Shown: in pieces, positions 10,297 through 21,700 of the stretch
Position numbering within the stretch: position 1 is the first letter of the stretch
Layout of the letters: every line of letters begins with the position of its first letter
DNA from: Takakia lepidozioides
Taxonomy: Eukaryota > Streptophyta > Takakiopsida > Takakiales > Takakiaceae
Reading direction: 5' to 3'
DNA: 64,000 nucleotides
NCBI GenBank assembly: GCA_030704615.1
Contig: CM060733.1
Coordinates: 65,348,001-65,412,000, forward strand
Made by a program: the position numbers and the translations under genes
The notes under the pieces: model-generated
Seen by the model: the letters and a program-made list of their open reading frames with translations, nothing else
What the model was told of the DNA's origin: nothing
Database searches by the model: none

Positions 10297-12650
10297 CTAC
10301 TCTCCTACACCCTCCGAGGAACTTGCCCCATCTTCTTCCTCATCCCCCTCATCCCCCTCATCCTCCGAGCTCTGTGATGCATCAGTTCCACTATGCCTCT
10401 CAAAAATCCCGTCCTCTCCTTGGGGGACTGTCCACCTCACCTCCTGGGAATCTTCTGCGTCTTCTCCCCCACTTTCCTCAGCAGAATCCAAGACAAATCT
10501 ACGAGCCCGACGGGCTCTAATAGCTGCTGCCTCCTCCCTCATCTTCATTTTCTTGAGGCTTGCCTCGTCTAAAATCTGTTGTACATGACTAGGTTCGGAA
10601 CACCTCCTAATGGACACCGAAGCAAGCCGGGCAGCATAAGTAGGAAGGATGTACTCCCTTTCTGGACTAGGCATGAAATCCCCCCTGGCAAAAAAAAGCA
10701 CGCTCCTCCTGCCCATGAACTCCGGTGTAGACGTCCCTCCGGCAGTACTTGGCATCCTAGAGTAAGAACAAATCCACTTCAAGAATGTCAATACCAGCAC
10801 AACCAGAAAGGGTTTTCAATGAAATAAGAGAGTGGAGGGAGGTGCCTCACAAAATCTGGAAGCAACTTACAATGCGACCACTCACTCGTAAACCGGGGGC
10901 TCCTCGGCCTCGATCCCAACTTCCTCCCCTTGCTCCTTCTCGGATTTTTCCTCATCCTCCGAGGATGCCTCTTCCTCTTTCGGCAGACGTTCAGCCGCTG
11001 CAAGTTCCGAGTTGTGGAGGGCAGTATTTGGCTCGAAGGCGAACACATGCCTGTCGGACAACGTCCCTGCCCACATTGAAGCACCTGAGGAACAAAGCGG
11101 GCAGTTAATAGCTTGCGGCATGCAATTGCAATCGGGCCAGGGGACAAACTGAGCACGTGAAGGCTTACCCGTGCTGCATGTGAGGTCCAGAATCCGCCCT
11201 TGGACATCCGAGCACGTCTCCATGAGGGTTTGGATGAAAGCAGGGCTCCGGGTCCGCCTGTACCGCCACGGTTTGCCTGTCTTTGTGTCCTTCGGCATAT
11301 TGGAGTGGGGCACATAGTTGTAGAGGACATCGTAGGTTACAGGGTCCACAGCGGCATCAACAAGACGACCGTGGTTGCGGAATTTGAACGTAGACCCTCT
11401 CTTCACAAAGCAATATGCCTCAAACACCAATGTCTACACATCCAACAAAGAAGGGATCAACTCCAGGGTCTACTTAACATACACCACAATATGAAGTGAA
11501 TGCAATAGATTGATAACTTATACTTTGGCCCTCTGTTCGCAACCCCTGTGTACTGATGCAGAACCATTTTCTGAGGAGGACCGGGGTGACACTTTTTGGT
11601 GTCCACCTTGCCACCGCATTCTCTGTGGTCTTCCCTCTCGTGGCAAGGACAACCACACATCCACCGTCATCCAGAAGCATCCCCGCCAGCCCAAACCCGG
11701 CTTTCCAGTAGTCCTCAGTAAACCTGTTCCAGGTGGGCACACCATCCAGGCCCTCCAGCAGCTCCCCATCTGGAATGTCGAGGAGAATCATGTCGCAAGC
11801 TCTCTCCACCTCAACCCCCCCCCCCGAGTGCTCTTGCAATCCGTGCTCACAGCCGTGAAGAATTCCATCATGGCTTCAAAACCAGGGGTGTCTTTAGGCT
11901 CTGTACTGCCAGCCCTCTTCTTTGCTTTCCCCTTCTGCTCCGCCAGAGACTTGCTGTGTGCCACCTTCTTCGCCCTGGCAGCGAGAGCGTCAAGGAAGCT
12001 CTCATTGACGCATTGGATGATGGTTGGAGGTTCTAGCTTTGGCCTGTGCGTAAACGTCACCGCCGAATACCGCCGTGTAGGCTCGCCCTCAAATGCCAAC
12101 TTCTTGGCAGAGCCAGTCCCCCTCCGAACTGACTTGGGAACCCGGACGACCGGTGACTGGGTAGGAGCAACAGCAATCGCAGGACCTTGAACAAAGTCGT
12201 CGTCCGAGTCACTCTCTTGGGTCCCCTCCTGCGCCTCCTCCGATGCCCCGATGGTTTTCTTCTTTTTGGGTGTTACTGCACTCACCTGTTTCCTTGTCCT
12301 TTTCCTTTGGCCTTTACTCTTCTCATGCAATTTCTCCTGAATTCCTGCCTGAGCAAGCTCTGCCGCTTTCCTGGAGTTCGCAAGCGCTTTTGCCTCTTTT
12401 GCACCCAACGGAGGCAGCGGAGCCCGGTTTCGTCGGAATTCAGCATCCAGCTTCAATTGAAACTCGGATGGGTCGAGCGAGCCGGGCGGAAGGTCCACAT
12501 ACCAAGGGCAATCACGCAAATGTTCCAGATGCCACTCCTTCACAATATCGTCAGTGTACATGGAGTCAGCCCCAGGGTTCCTCCATGCCAGGAAGAATGG
12601 TGGCTCGAAAGACAGATGACCTTTCTCCAAAAGGGAGAACTTGCAGTACC
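10297..12650 (-). CDS. MULE1 cargo gene, C-terminal half: beta-class (amino-)methyltransferase-like domain, spliced
   Basis: Reads leftward. One exon starts near 12,650 after TGCAG and runs to about 11,788 (YCKFSLLEKGHLSFEPPFF, then a Lys-rich linker). After a frame change in an 11-base G run (11,816-11,827) comes CDMILLDIPDGELLEGL...LDDGGCVVVLAT, placed like the catalytic motif IV region of beta-class N6A/N4C methyltransferases, but with DIPD where DPPY is usual. The next exon (11,430-11,169) ends in DLTCSTG. An 84-bp intron (11,168-11,085, GTAAGC...CCTCAG) follows. Then ASMWAG...RHVFAFEPN...AAERL completes a motif I/II layout as in LDPFxGSGTT...A..RL. A second intron (10,885-10,757, GTGAGT...CTCTAG) leads to the acidic C-terminal exon (10,756-10,297). 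The IV-then-I order fits the beta class. The junction near 11,500-11,430 is unresolved. Methyltransferase fold likely, activity doubtful. Confidence 0.55.
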
Positions 12651-12739
12651 TGCATTCATGAAAAACACAATGAGGTCCCTGAAATGCATATTCGGCACCA
12701 TTTTCCTAGGTTGGGGCGGATGTGAGTGGGCCTAGAAAT

Positions 12740-13365
12740 GGAAAAATGGCGCCGAATTTCGGTTTTCGGTGACTGCCACCCTAGGGACTTAGCCATCTTG
12801 GGAGCCCTGAACTGGAAATTCGGCGCCATTTTTCCCGGTTTGGCATGAAGATGGCTAAGTCCCAGAACCGCAATAGGGTCTAGAACTGGAAAAATGGCGC
12901 CGAATTTCCAGTTTAGGGCCAGCCACCCTAGGGACTTAGCCCGAAAATGGCTAAGTCCCTGAACGGCAATAGGGCCTAGAACTGGAAAATGGCGCCGAAT
13001 TTCCAGTTCAGGGCCAGCCACCCTAGGGACTTAGCCCGAAAATGGCTACGTCCCTGAACGGCAATAGGGCCTAGAACTGGAAAATGGCGCCGAATTTCCA
13101 GTTCGGGGCCAGCCAGTCTAGGGACTTAGCCCGAAAATGGCTACGTCCCTGAACGGCAATAGGGCCTAGAACTGGAAAATGGCGCCGAATTTCCAGTTCG
13201 GGGCCAGCCACCCTAGGGACTTAGCCCGAAAATGGCTAAGTCCCTGAACGGCAATAGGGCCTGGAACTGGAAAATGGCGCCGAATTTCCAGTTCAGGGCC
13301 AGCCAGTCTAGGGACTTAGCCATTTTCGGAGCCCTGACTGGAAATTCGGCGCCATTTTCCCTAAC
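12740..13365. repeat. 95-bp tandem repeat inside a cargo-gene intron
   Basis: A regular 95-bp repeat: the block C/G-CC/TC-TAGGGACTTAGC recurs at 12,926, 13,021, 13,116, 13,211 and 13,306, with more degenerate copies from 12,740. Each unit holds the inverted pair AAAATGGCGCCGAATTTCC / GGAAATTCGGCGCCATTTT and an ACTTAGCC / GGCTAAGT pair. It lies between the exon ending at about 13,434 and the exon starting at about 12,650, so it would be transcribed as intron. Confidence 0.85.
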
Positions 13366-13433
13366 ACCACATGAGGCCTCTAACATCCTGAAATGCAAGG
13401 ACTTGAAAGAAAGGCAGCGCGTATGTACCTGTA

Positions 13434-15137
13434 CAGAAGGCGCATTGCTGCTTTGTCCGCGTTCGGCTGGTCGGTGAACTCGTAGCTCCGGCGAGCATCT
13501 GCTATCTCCCGAAAGAATAGGTTGGTTTTGTAGAGCATAAAGTACCTCGTCACATAGTCGCGTAGGCTCTCTGCTGCAGGAGATATCTCCATCCTGAACT
13601 GATGTGCTTGTGTGTCCAGCTGCTCTTGCGCATTCGTCGTCACCTGTGGAGATTCTCCATCAGATCGCTTTCTTGAAAAAATACAATGAATCCACCCCCT
13701 ACTAGAGTAGAAGCCCCAAACGAAGCGTGGGGAAGTACCTGAAACCACCATGTCATGCGGTTCATCCACATGTTGAATGTGGGGTCAGAGAGTTTGTCCG
13801 GTTTGGGGAAGCTCCACATGTCCCTGGTACTTTGGGAACCATTCTAGATTTGGAGCCACCGGGTCTGTCCAACCACCCAGCATATTTGTAAGCGCCAAAC
13901 ACCACAAAAAGGAGTTGTTGCCACCACAATTTGGTTAAGAATGTATCACCTTTTCTATTGCATCCACACAGGATGTGGCTAGACGATGGAGCTTCTCCAA
14001 TGTCATCGTGGGCTTCAGAGCGCGAGAGTAGTGCTTCCCCACCTCCACCAGAAAGTCGGCACCAAGGGCGGGATCAGCTATGGCCACGTACTTTACCATC
14101 TGCGACTTGTACTTTATGCGGGCCCTCACCTCCGCAGCTTTGACATACGATTCGAGTGTTGGATTCTTCTCCTCTGACTCCATGTAGAACCTCCGTGCAT
14201 GTGCCAAATCCTGCTGTATTTTCGTCTGTCAAGAATGCGCACATAAGATTAGAGATCCTGCTCAACACAATTTCTTCTATTGGGGGAGGAGATTAGAAAT
14301 CACGGTGAAGACCTTTTCTTCTATTGGGGGAGGAGAGACAGATTAGCTCAACAAAACTGTCAGGAGCTTTACCCGAAATATGTAGTCCACCATGGCGTCG
14401 ACGCTCAGCCTATACCAGTTCTGTCTGCCTTTGCCTCCGACTTGCGCAGGAGGTCGGCACTGAGCGAATTGGCAAACTCTTGCACCCCCTGCTTCCCGAC
14501 ATCCTTCACTCGGAAGAGCATATGGGACAAGTTGGTGGCAATGAAGGCATTCTCAGTCACCCTGCAGTGCCACATTTCCATCAAACAATACTGAAATGGG
14601 AATTTTCATCATATATGAGGATTCGCAATGAAATGACTTCCAAATTCAAAGTCCAAAATTGAGAGGCGTTGTAACTTACGAGTTGATGTCCGCCATTGCA
14701 GCTTTGAGAAGACTGCGATCTTTGGGCCCCGCAACCTTCAGCACAACACACTCCACGGCGAAATGCCAATCGAGGTCGTTGGGGTGGGCTTGGGCAATGT
14801 GCTCCATCCATGCCAGGAGGCGATGATTGCCGTCCCACACGTAGAACATCTTACCGGACAAGTGCTGGAAAAGAGGATCACTAGCAATCGATCTCTCGAA
14901 CTCCTCATTTCGCGTTTGCCAATGGGGACCCCATTTGTCCACCTCATCGGAAGTGTGGGCACGGGAAGCTCCGTGGTCGTTCTCAATGGAAACGTAAATG
15001 CGGCAGACCCCATTCGATATCCATCCCGGAAAGAGAATTTCAGCTTGTCGATATCGCCTGGGAGGGCAGGTCTCACCACCTGCAATGATGCAAAGGGGAA
15101 TTCGAAGCTTGGCCAGGTACACCATGCCCCCCAGCAC
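13434..15137 (-). CDS. MULE1 cargo gene, middle: ParB-like DGNHR domain and helical exons
   Basis: Minus-strand exons that match the pseudogene at 5.7-8.35 kb one for one. The first (about 15,137-14,690) has a beta-rich start, then GKMFYVWDGNHRLLAWMEHI and LDWHFAVECVVLKV, ending DINS before GTAAGT. The DGNHR-x2-A signature is that of ParB/sulfiredoxin-like domains, which in bacteria and phages are often fused to N6/N4 DNA methyltransferases. The next exon, about 14,590-14,373 (TNLSHMLFRV...), opens after TTTCAG. The third, about 14,207-13,940 (DPALGADFLVEVGKHY), ends at GTGATA. The fourth, about 13,830-13,741, ends NMWMNRMTWWFQ before GTACTT. The fifth, 13,648-13,434, ends AMRLLYR before GTACAT. 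A small frame inconsistency remains near 14,400. Role inferred from fold signature only. Confidence 0.55.
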
Positions 15138-15149
15138 CCTGCCAATGTT

Positions 15150-16500
15150 GCTGTGGGTTTGCCTCCAACATCTTGGCAGCGGCCAACTTCATATCCGCCT
15201 CCGACATGACGTCTGCTGGCAGAGGGGTTTTCCGCAGCCCACCAGGACCGCCAAATCCAGCCTGTATGCTCCGGGTTTGGGGCCTGGGGATGTCCGGGGG
15301 ATGTCATCCTGGTCAAAAAGCTCCATGTCGTCCTCCTCAACAGGGTCAGCCACCTGCAAACCACCTCCAACACTCTCCCCGTCTCTACTACCCTCTCCCT
15401 GGCTTCACCTCGAACTTGCACAATCCGTGCTCTCTCTGGTGTTCTTTCCTCTCCTCCTCTTGCCCGCGATGGTCTAACCGGTGTGTTGCTGCCTCTTTGT
15501 GGTGTCTTGGAGGGATCCACCATCTCTGTGCGTCCCTCACTTACATGGGAATCTGTCAGTTCGGAACCCCTGGCCTCTTCAGTGGCCTTTTCTCTTTCCT
15601 CCTGGCTAGCCTTGTGTCTTGCCTGTTCTTTTGCCCTCTCTTTTGCCCTCTCACGGGCTTTCTGTTTCTTATTAGGGCTAGCAGCAGGGGAGCCCGGATG
15701 GACGACCACCTTTGAGGTAGGCGAACTGACACCCTCGCGCGCACTGGGAACTCCCCCCTCCGCAGCCCGTGACGGCTCTCGCGCCGGGGATTGCACGTGC
15801 TTGGCTTTCTTCTTCTTCTTTGCTTGGACGGGCCCTACTGCTTCTGCATCAACAACCTCCATTGCCGGATCTGCTGTTCTCACTTCCTCACGCCCTTCAC
15901 CTGCCATGAGGCCTGCACCAACCTCCCCAATGCCTATTATGTCGTACTCTCGCTGTGCAGGTCCTCCCGTCCACCAACAAAGGTTGAAGTTTGCCCTCTC
16001 GCTCCAAGCTGGGCGGTTCAAACATGCGATGAGTTGCAGCAGTCGATGATACCACCAGCGTGCCGGGCTCGTCGTCACTCTGTCATTCCCAAAATCGTGA
16101 GAACCAACATCGGTGCCAAAACCAGCATCGCAACCACCATAGCAACAATTGTGTAACAAAAATGAAAACATAACAAGTTTAGGAAGTATGGAGAGCCATG
16201 CAACAACAATGAAAATAAATGCAACCATTGCCTAAGAATGACATGCACAAGCAGCCTTCTCCAGAGCTGCCGGATTTGCGCACGCATTGCAAACAATCTA
16301 AGGTTCACTCAACTATCTAAGGTTCACTCATCCAGCGAAGCCAGGATGAAGATGCAAAAACAAAGCGAGGCAACAAAGCGAAAGCGAAAGCGAAAGCGAA
16401 AGCGAAATCGAACAACGCGAAAGCAGAAGTGGCTTGCCTGAGAGTACTCGGCTTCAGTTGGCGCGGGTTGTGAGCAAGACACTGGAATCTCCTGCTGGAG
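15150..16500 (-). CDS. MULE1 cargo gene, N-terminal low-complexity region (tentative exons)
   Basis: Upstream of the ParB-like exon the minus strand has a long open stretch (about 15,910-15,330) rich in Lys, Arg, Glu and Ser, with a run of RERAKERAKEQARHK that should form a charged helix. It probably starts near 15,908 (MAGEGREEV). Earlier exons are possible: SDDEPGTLVVSS follows an AG at about 16,078, and another open piece ends at 16,432 with PTEAEYSQ before CAG|GCAAGC, which would be a GC-AG donor. Frame changes near 15,330 and 15,950 mean the model is not continuous. It looks like a disordered, possibly nuclear-targeting N-terminus. Confidence 0.4.
16374..16408. repeat. Hexamer microsatellite
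   Basis: About five tandem copies of AAGCGA (16,376-16,406) inside MULE1, just downstream of the putative first cargo exon. Confidence 0.85.
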
Positions 16501-16849
16501 CTTCAGTTTGGCCATGCGAGAGATTGGCCGTCGTCCGTAGTACAGAGCTTTCAACTTCCGCCGCGGTCTGGATGTGAGGTCTCTCTCAGGAGAGCCACGC
16601 CCTTCAGGCGGCATAAGTCCCAGCCAAAATGGAAAAGATCTCCGTTTTTGGGGTACATGCCTCGAATAGCATGTTAAGCCAAGATTAGCATCAGATTTAG
16701 GGTACGTATCCAGGAAGCCATGTGTCGCCATCCCGAATGAAAATGGACGGCGGTGGCCATTTATTGCCCAGCTGCGCAATTAAATGTCGGATGAAGCCCT
16801 CCATGTCGGATGAAAAACGACGGAACACGGCCCGGAATTTCCAACGTAG

Positions 16850-17605
16850 AGGTAATTCGGAGCGCTGCAGGATGGAAATCCGGCGCCGGATTTCCATCCT
16901 GCAGGTAATTCGGAGCGCAGCAGGATGGAAATTCAGCGCCGAATTTCCATCTTGCAAGGTAGGGCGGCGCGCAAATTTCCCTCACGCAGGTAATTCAGAA
17001 GCGGATGGATGGAAATCCGGCGCCGGATTTCCATCCGCGCAGATAGGGCGGTGCGCGAAATTTCCCTCACGCAGGTAATTCGGAGGCGGATGGATGGAAA
17101 TCCGGCGTCGGATTTCCATCCGCGCAGGTAGGGCGCGCGCGCGAATTTCCCTCAGGCAGGTAATTCAGAGCGGATGGATGGAAATCCGGCGTCGATTTCC
17201 ATCCGCGCAGGTAGGGCGGCGCGCGAAATTTCCTCACGCAGGTAATTCGGAGGCGGATGGATGGAAATCCAGCGCCGGATTTCCATCCGCGCAGGTAGGG
17301 CGGCGCGCGAATTTCCTCACGCAGGTAATTCAGAAGGGGATGGATGGAAATCCGGCGCCGGATTTCCATCCGCGCAGGTAGGGCGGCGCGCGAAATTTCC
17401 CTCACGCAGGTAATTCGGAGGCGATGGATGGAAAATCTGGCGCCGGATTTCATCCGCGGAGGTAGGCGGCGTGCGAAATTCCCCCTCCGCAGGTAATTCG
17501 GAGGCGGATGGATGGAAACCGGCGCGGATTTCCATCCGCAAGGTTGGTCGGAGAGCGGATGGATGGAAATCCGGCGCGAATTTCCATCCAGCAGGTAAGT
17601 CGGAT
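16850..17605. repeat. About 84-bp palindromic tandem array, centre of MULE1
   Basis: Nine copies of a unit beginning GGTAATTCGG at about 16,850, 16,905, 16,990, 17,074, 17,159, 17,242, 17,324, 17,409 and 17,491. Each contains a perfect palindrome centred on GGCGCC (GGAAATCCGGCGCCGGATTT) and a GGGCGGCGCGCGAAATTTCC block. Long open frames through this region on both strands arise from the repeat and are not genes. It separates the divergent cargo and transposase genes. Confidence 0.85.
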
Positions 17606-18600
17606 CGCTGGCTAGGATATTCGGCGCCGAATTTCCATCGCCAGGTATTTCGAAGCGCTGAATACCTTCCTGCAGGTAATTCTTAGCGTGTCCGATTGAT
17701 TTTTTCGGAGAAAAACAATAAACTGTTTGTTTGGTGGCTGAAGTGCACTTGTAGACACGTTTTTCTTGGAATCCTTGACTGCTAGAGGCAAATCGGAACA
17801 GCCTCGGATGGAAATTCGACGCCGTTTTTCCATTCTGGGAGCTTTTTACGACTTCCTTTGAGGGGGCCCCGATGGAATTCGGCGCCGAATTTCCATCCGG
17901 GGGATGGTCTCTGTCGGAGAGTGCCGGCCTCTCCGCCGCTCTGTTGGATATTCGGTGCCGAATTTCGTCCGGGGGTTGAAATGTGACGGCCAGGTGCCGA
18001 CCTCTCCCCCCTCCCTGACTGCATTGGAACGGCCCCGGATGGAAATTCGGCGCCGTTTTGAGGTTTTTATGCCGGCCAGTTTTCGGCCTGACCCCCGACA
18101 CGACTTCCTTTGGGGGGGCCCGGATGGAAATTCGGCGCCGAATCTTCATCCAGGGGATGTTCTCTGTCGCACACGCGCCGGCCTCTGCGCCTGAGGCGAC
18201 TTCATCCGGGCTTCCCCTGTTGTATATTCGGTGCCGAATTTCCGTCCGGGGGTTGTAATGTGAGGGCCAGATGGCGGCCTTTCCCCCGAGCCGACTGCAT
18301 CCGAAAGGCCTCGGATGGAAATTCGGCGCCGTTTTCCATCCGCGGAGGTTTGTATGTCGGCCAGTTTTCGGCCTGACCCCCCGACAGGACTTCCTTTGGG
18401 GGGATCCGAATGGAAATTCGGCGCTAAATTTCCATCCGGGGGATGTTCTCTGTCGGACAGGTGCCGACATCTCTGCCCCAGACGACTTCATCCGTGCGGC
18501 CCTGTTGGATATTGGGTGCCGAATTTCCATTCGGGGGTAGTAATGTGACGGCACGGTGCCGGCTTCTCCCCTTCAGCCGACATCATCCGGACGGCCCCCC
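17606..18600. repeat. About 250-290-bp higher-order palindromic repeat, MULE1
   Basis: Three larger units marked by GACTTCCTTTG at 17,849, 18,101 and 18,388. Each has two palindromes of the AAATTCGGCGCCGAATTT type, a GGCCAGTTTTCGGCCTGACC segment and a TTCTCTGTCGGACAGGTGCC segment. Inverted equivalents with about 285-bp spacing are in MULE2 (42,520-43,390). No coding content seen; 18,600-18,715 is the short leader before the transposase. Confidence 0.8.
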
Positions 18601-18715
18601 ACTTTCTGACTGCATAGCGTTGGCAGTTATTGCGCAAAGACCAGGGGCCGCATTCCGGAGACAAGGTTCATTAACACTCTGACTGTGGATTTTTGAGATA
18701 GTTGGCTCCCTGGAT

Positions 18716-21700
18716 TTGGATCAGGCTTCGTCGCTCGGACAAATCGGCACCGCATTCCTTCCCATCGCTGCATCCCCCTTCTACCAGGGAGCTTCCCCGC
18801 ACGCCATCCTGGCAGTCTTGTGTGCACATCTCCCATGGCGGAAAACCCGAGCGCTACAGTGTACTGCCCTCTTCACGAGCATAGAGCTTCATTTCCGTGC
18901 AGAGGGACATCTGCCGGGTGATGGAGAAATATCTGTGCGTTCGATACCACCTGAAACCGGGGTCGGTTTTTTGGAGGAGGAAAGGAAGGACTCAAACGGC
19001 CTTGTTGTCGAGAGTATTGTTGTGCTCCACGATGATTTCGGCGATGGTAGGGAATGGCGAGTTCCACCATCGGACAACGTCATATACAGGGCTGTTGGGG
19101 ACTTCATTTGCCGCCAAATGCACCTTCTATCCTGGCGCCTTCCACGAAACAATCCGCGAATCAGAGAGTGACTACCTCAAAGAGAGAAGTCCGCAACGAA
19201 GTAAATCCAGAGCCGAACCCATCCATGAAGACGAGCGAGAACCGGGTTGTTCACAACCTGTCCGACTCAGACAAGGTCATGGAAGTTCCGAGGTCGTCCT
19301 GGAGATCAGGCAAGTCCTCAATAGACGTCAGTGGAGGAGGGAGTCATATTCCCAGCACGAGCACCACAGTTCGATCTATTCTTGAAATTATGCGAGGGCT
19401 TCACCTAGAGGGACACCGGTCAGAGCTGGCCGGGCTGGACTACAGCAAGTTCGCAATTAAATCGGTTACATGTCTTCCCGCCGACGTCGACGGTAATATC
19501 TTCTTTGAGTTCCCTCCTCGGGCGGACTACTCAGGGCGTCCGGAATGTTGACAGATATGGATAGAAAACATGACGGTCATCCTTGGTGCGTTACCAAAAC
19601 CACCAGCTTGAAGATGCTCGATGGTGTGCGGGTGCACTACGTTGTTTGTGCGGGCGCGTTGCGGTGTTTCTCCCCAACTTGCTTCCACTTTAAATCCAGA
19701 GGTCACAGGAACGAGACCGATTGGACAGGCACAGCTCATCAACCATTTCGAGCTCAGGAGAAGGTTCCGAACTCCACATTTAAGTGTGCGCATTGCAAAG
19801 AACCACCACACTGCATGTCTGTTTGTAATGCCAAGCAGTTCTATGTGTTGCACCGTTTCCCTGACCTCACCCGAGCTTGCATACACGTTGGATCCCATTG
19901 TCACAAATTGGCAAGGGGGAACTTGCGGGAGGCTGCCCAAAAGGTAGAGCAGCTCGTTCAGGAGGAGGTTAAGTTGAGACCGGGTGCCAAACCCAAACAG
20001 ATACAGCTCCAAGCCGCCCATAAGATGGCGTTGGCCAGAATTATGTCGGAAGACGGCTCCGACAGAGTTCCTCTCGATGACAAGGAAATGGAGGCATTGC
20101 TGGAGTCGGTGTCCCACGTCTGTTCACCGAATGTCCGAAACCACATTGTGTCATGCAAACAGAAAATTGGGCGTGGCTCGGATATGCACTCCATTCTGGA
20201 GGTGAAGCAACGATGTGGATATGACTACATTCATGGAAGTCGGTTTCTATGACAAGGGACTGAGGCAGATCGTTGTTTCGTATTCAAAATGTCCACGTGT
20301 GGACCTGGCAGCGGCGTCGAACTGGTCCACAAGATGACGAGTGGGGACTTGTCAAACAGTTGAGTCATGTTCGACCATATTAAGCAAATTACAAATCACC
20401 AGTGGGTGACAATGGGTGCACATGTCTACGACACCCACTGCAGGATGCTAATGACAATTGCTATTTGTGAGATGAAAGGAGAGGACACACAATCGGAGAT
20501 GCTTCTTTGGCAGGGAATAAACGAACAGATGGCCAAGGCGGGATTGCCCCCTCCCAATTTCCGTGGTTTCATGGCGGACAACGCACAAGCAAATTGGGCT
20601 GCCATCCGAAGGGTGTACGGGGAAGACCCCAATGTTCCCATGGAAGGCAAGGAGAGATCTTGTGGGTTCCATTTTCTGCAGAGCCTTTCGCAGTACACAA
20701 CCAGGCTCGTGGCGCCAGATTTCAGAGAGGAGCACCGTTCCATGTGCCTTGCGTGGAAGCGCGCTCCCACCTTGGATGATGCAGAGACACAGTTTGCATG
20801 TATACGGGCTTGGTGGACATCGTCAGGTGCTATAAGGAAATCAGACGAGGGAGCAATGGTCAGTTGGCTAGCATGGTGGCATTATCGTTTCCTCCAGTTC
20901 GGCGACTATATGCGGGAGGTGAGTTGCACGAATTCGCGTCCCGTTGAATATTATTCTTGGCCATATTTGTAACTTGCTTGTAACCTCAACATGTGCTTGT
21001 GCAAGAAATGTGTCTCGACTCCGACACCGACATGCCCACGACAAACATGGCCGAATCAGTGCACTCTTCCTGGCGTGCCTCCTCTGCGGCGCATCTGGTG
21101 GACATCCTCACTGCCACAACGGAGGACATTGTGAGGTCAATTATGCAGCAAAGCAGGTACAACGAGTTCTTGAAAGGGAAACAGTGGGGCTTGGGGCCGG
21201 ACAGGCAGGAAATGCTGATGCGGACTGCCTCTAGATCGAAGAATCCTCGGAAGTGGGCGGCGGCCTTGCGAGAGGGCCTTCGGGACACGCCATTGCTGCG
21301 AAGAGGCCAACATTTGGAAGGAGATGTTCATACCCGTCCAGTGAACGAAGACTTGACGAGGCACCTGGCGGAGAAGAGGATTCATGGCGAGCTGACAAGA
21401 ATATTCGCACGCTCCTTCGTGGTCCGGTGATGTTGCCTGAGGAGGTCTCGTCGAGCACCGCAAGTCCTGCACGTTCAAGATCGTCATCTCCTTTGAGCAC
21501 AAGGCGCGTGCCCCGACAACATAACAAGCCATCTGTAGTAAAACAGTACAACATTCCCATTGTGGAGACAAGAGTGTCGGAGTCACAGTGGAGAATTGCG
21601 AGGACATTGCCGGCATTTCGATGGAAGTGCTGCGCCATCCGGGTGGATACGAGAGCACGTTGTGGTGAGATGATTCGGAGCAACCCACACGGTGCTGTAC

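Noticed and set aside
12740-13365. Regular spacing suggested a CRISPR-like array
   Set aside because: The genome is eukaryotic, the spacers are not unique, and the repeat is a plain 95-bp tandem array inside a transposon intron.
14738-16228. One 496-codon minus-strand frame as a single protein
   Set aside because: Only its middle (about 15,910-15,330) agrees with the cargo gene. The last third runs in a different frame from the well-supported ParB-like exon, and the first part is hydrophobic intron-like sequence.
17067-18554. A 495-codon minus-strand frame and many shorter ones in the MULE1 arrays
   Set aside because: The peptides repeat with the DNA period (WKFGAEFPS / GNSAPNFHP types in all frames). 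They are repeat by-products.
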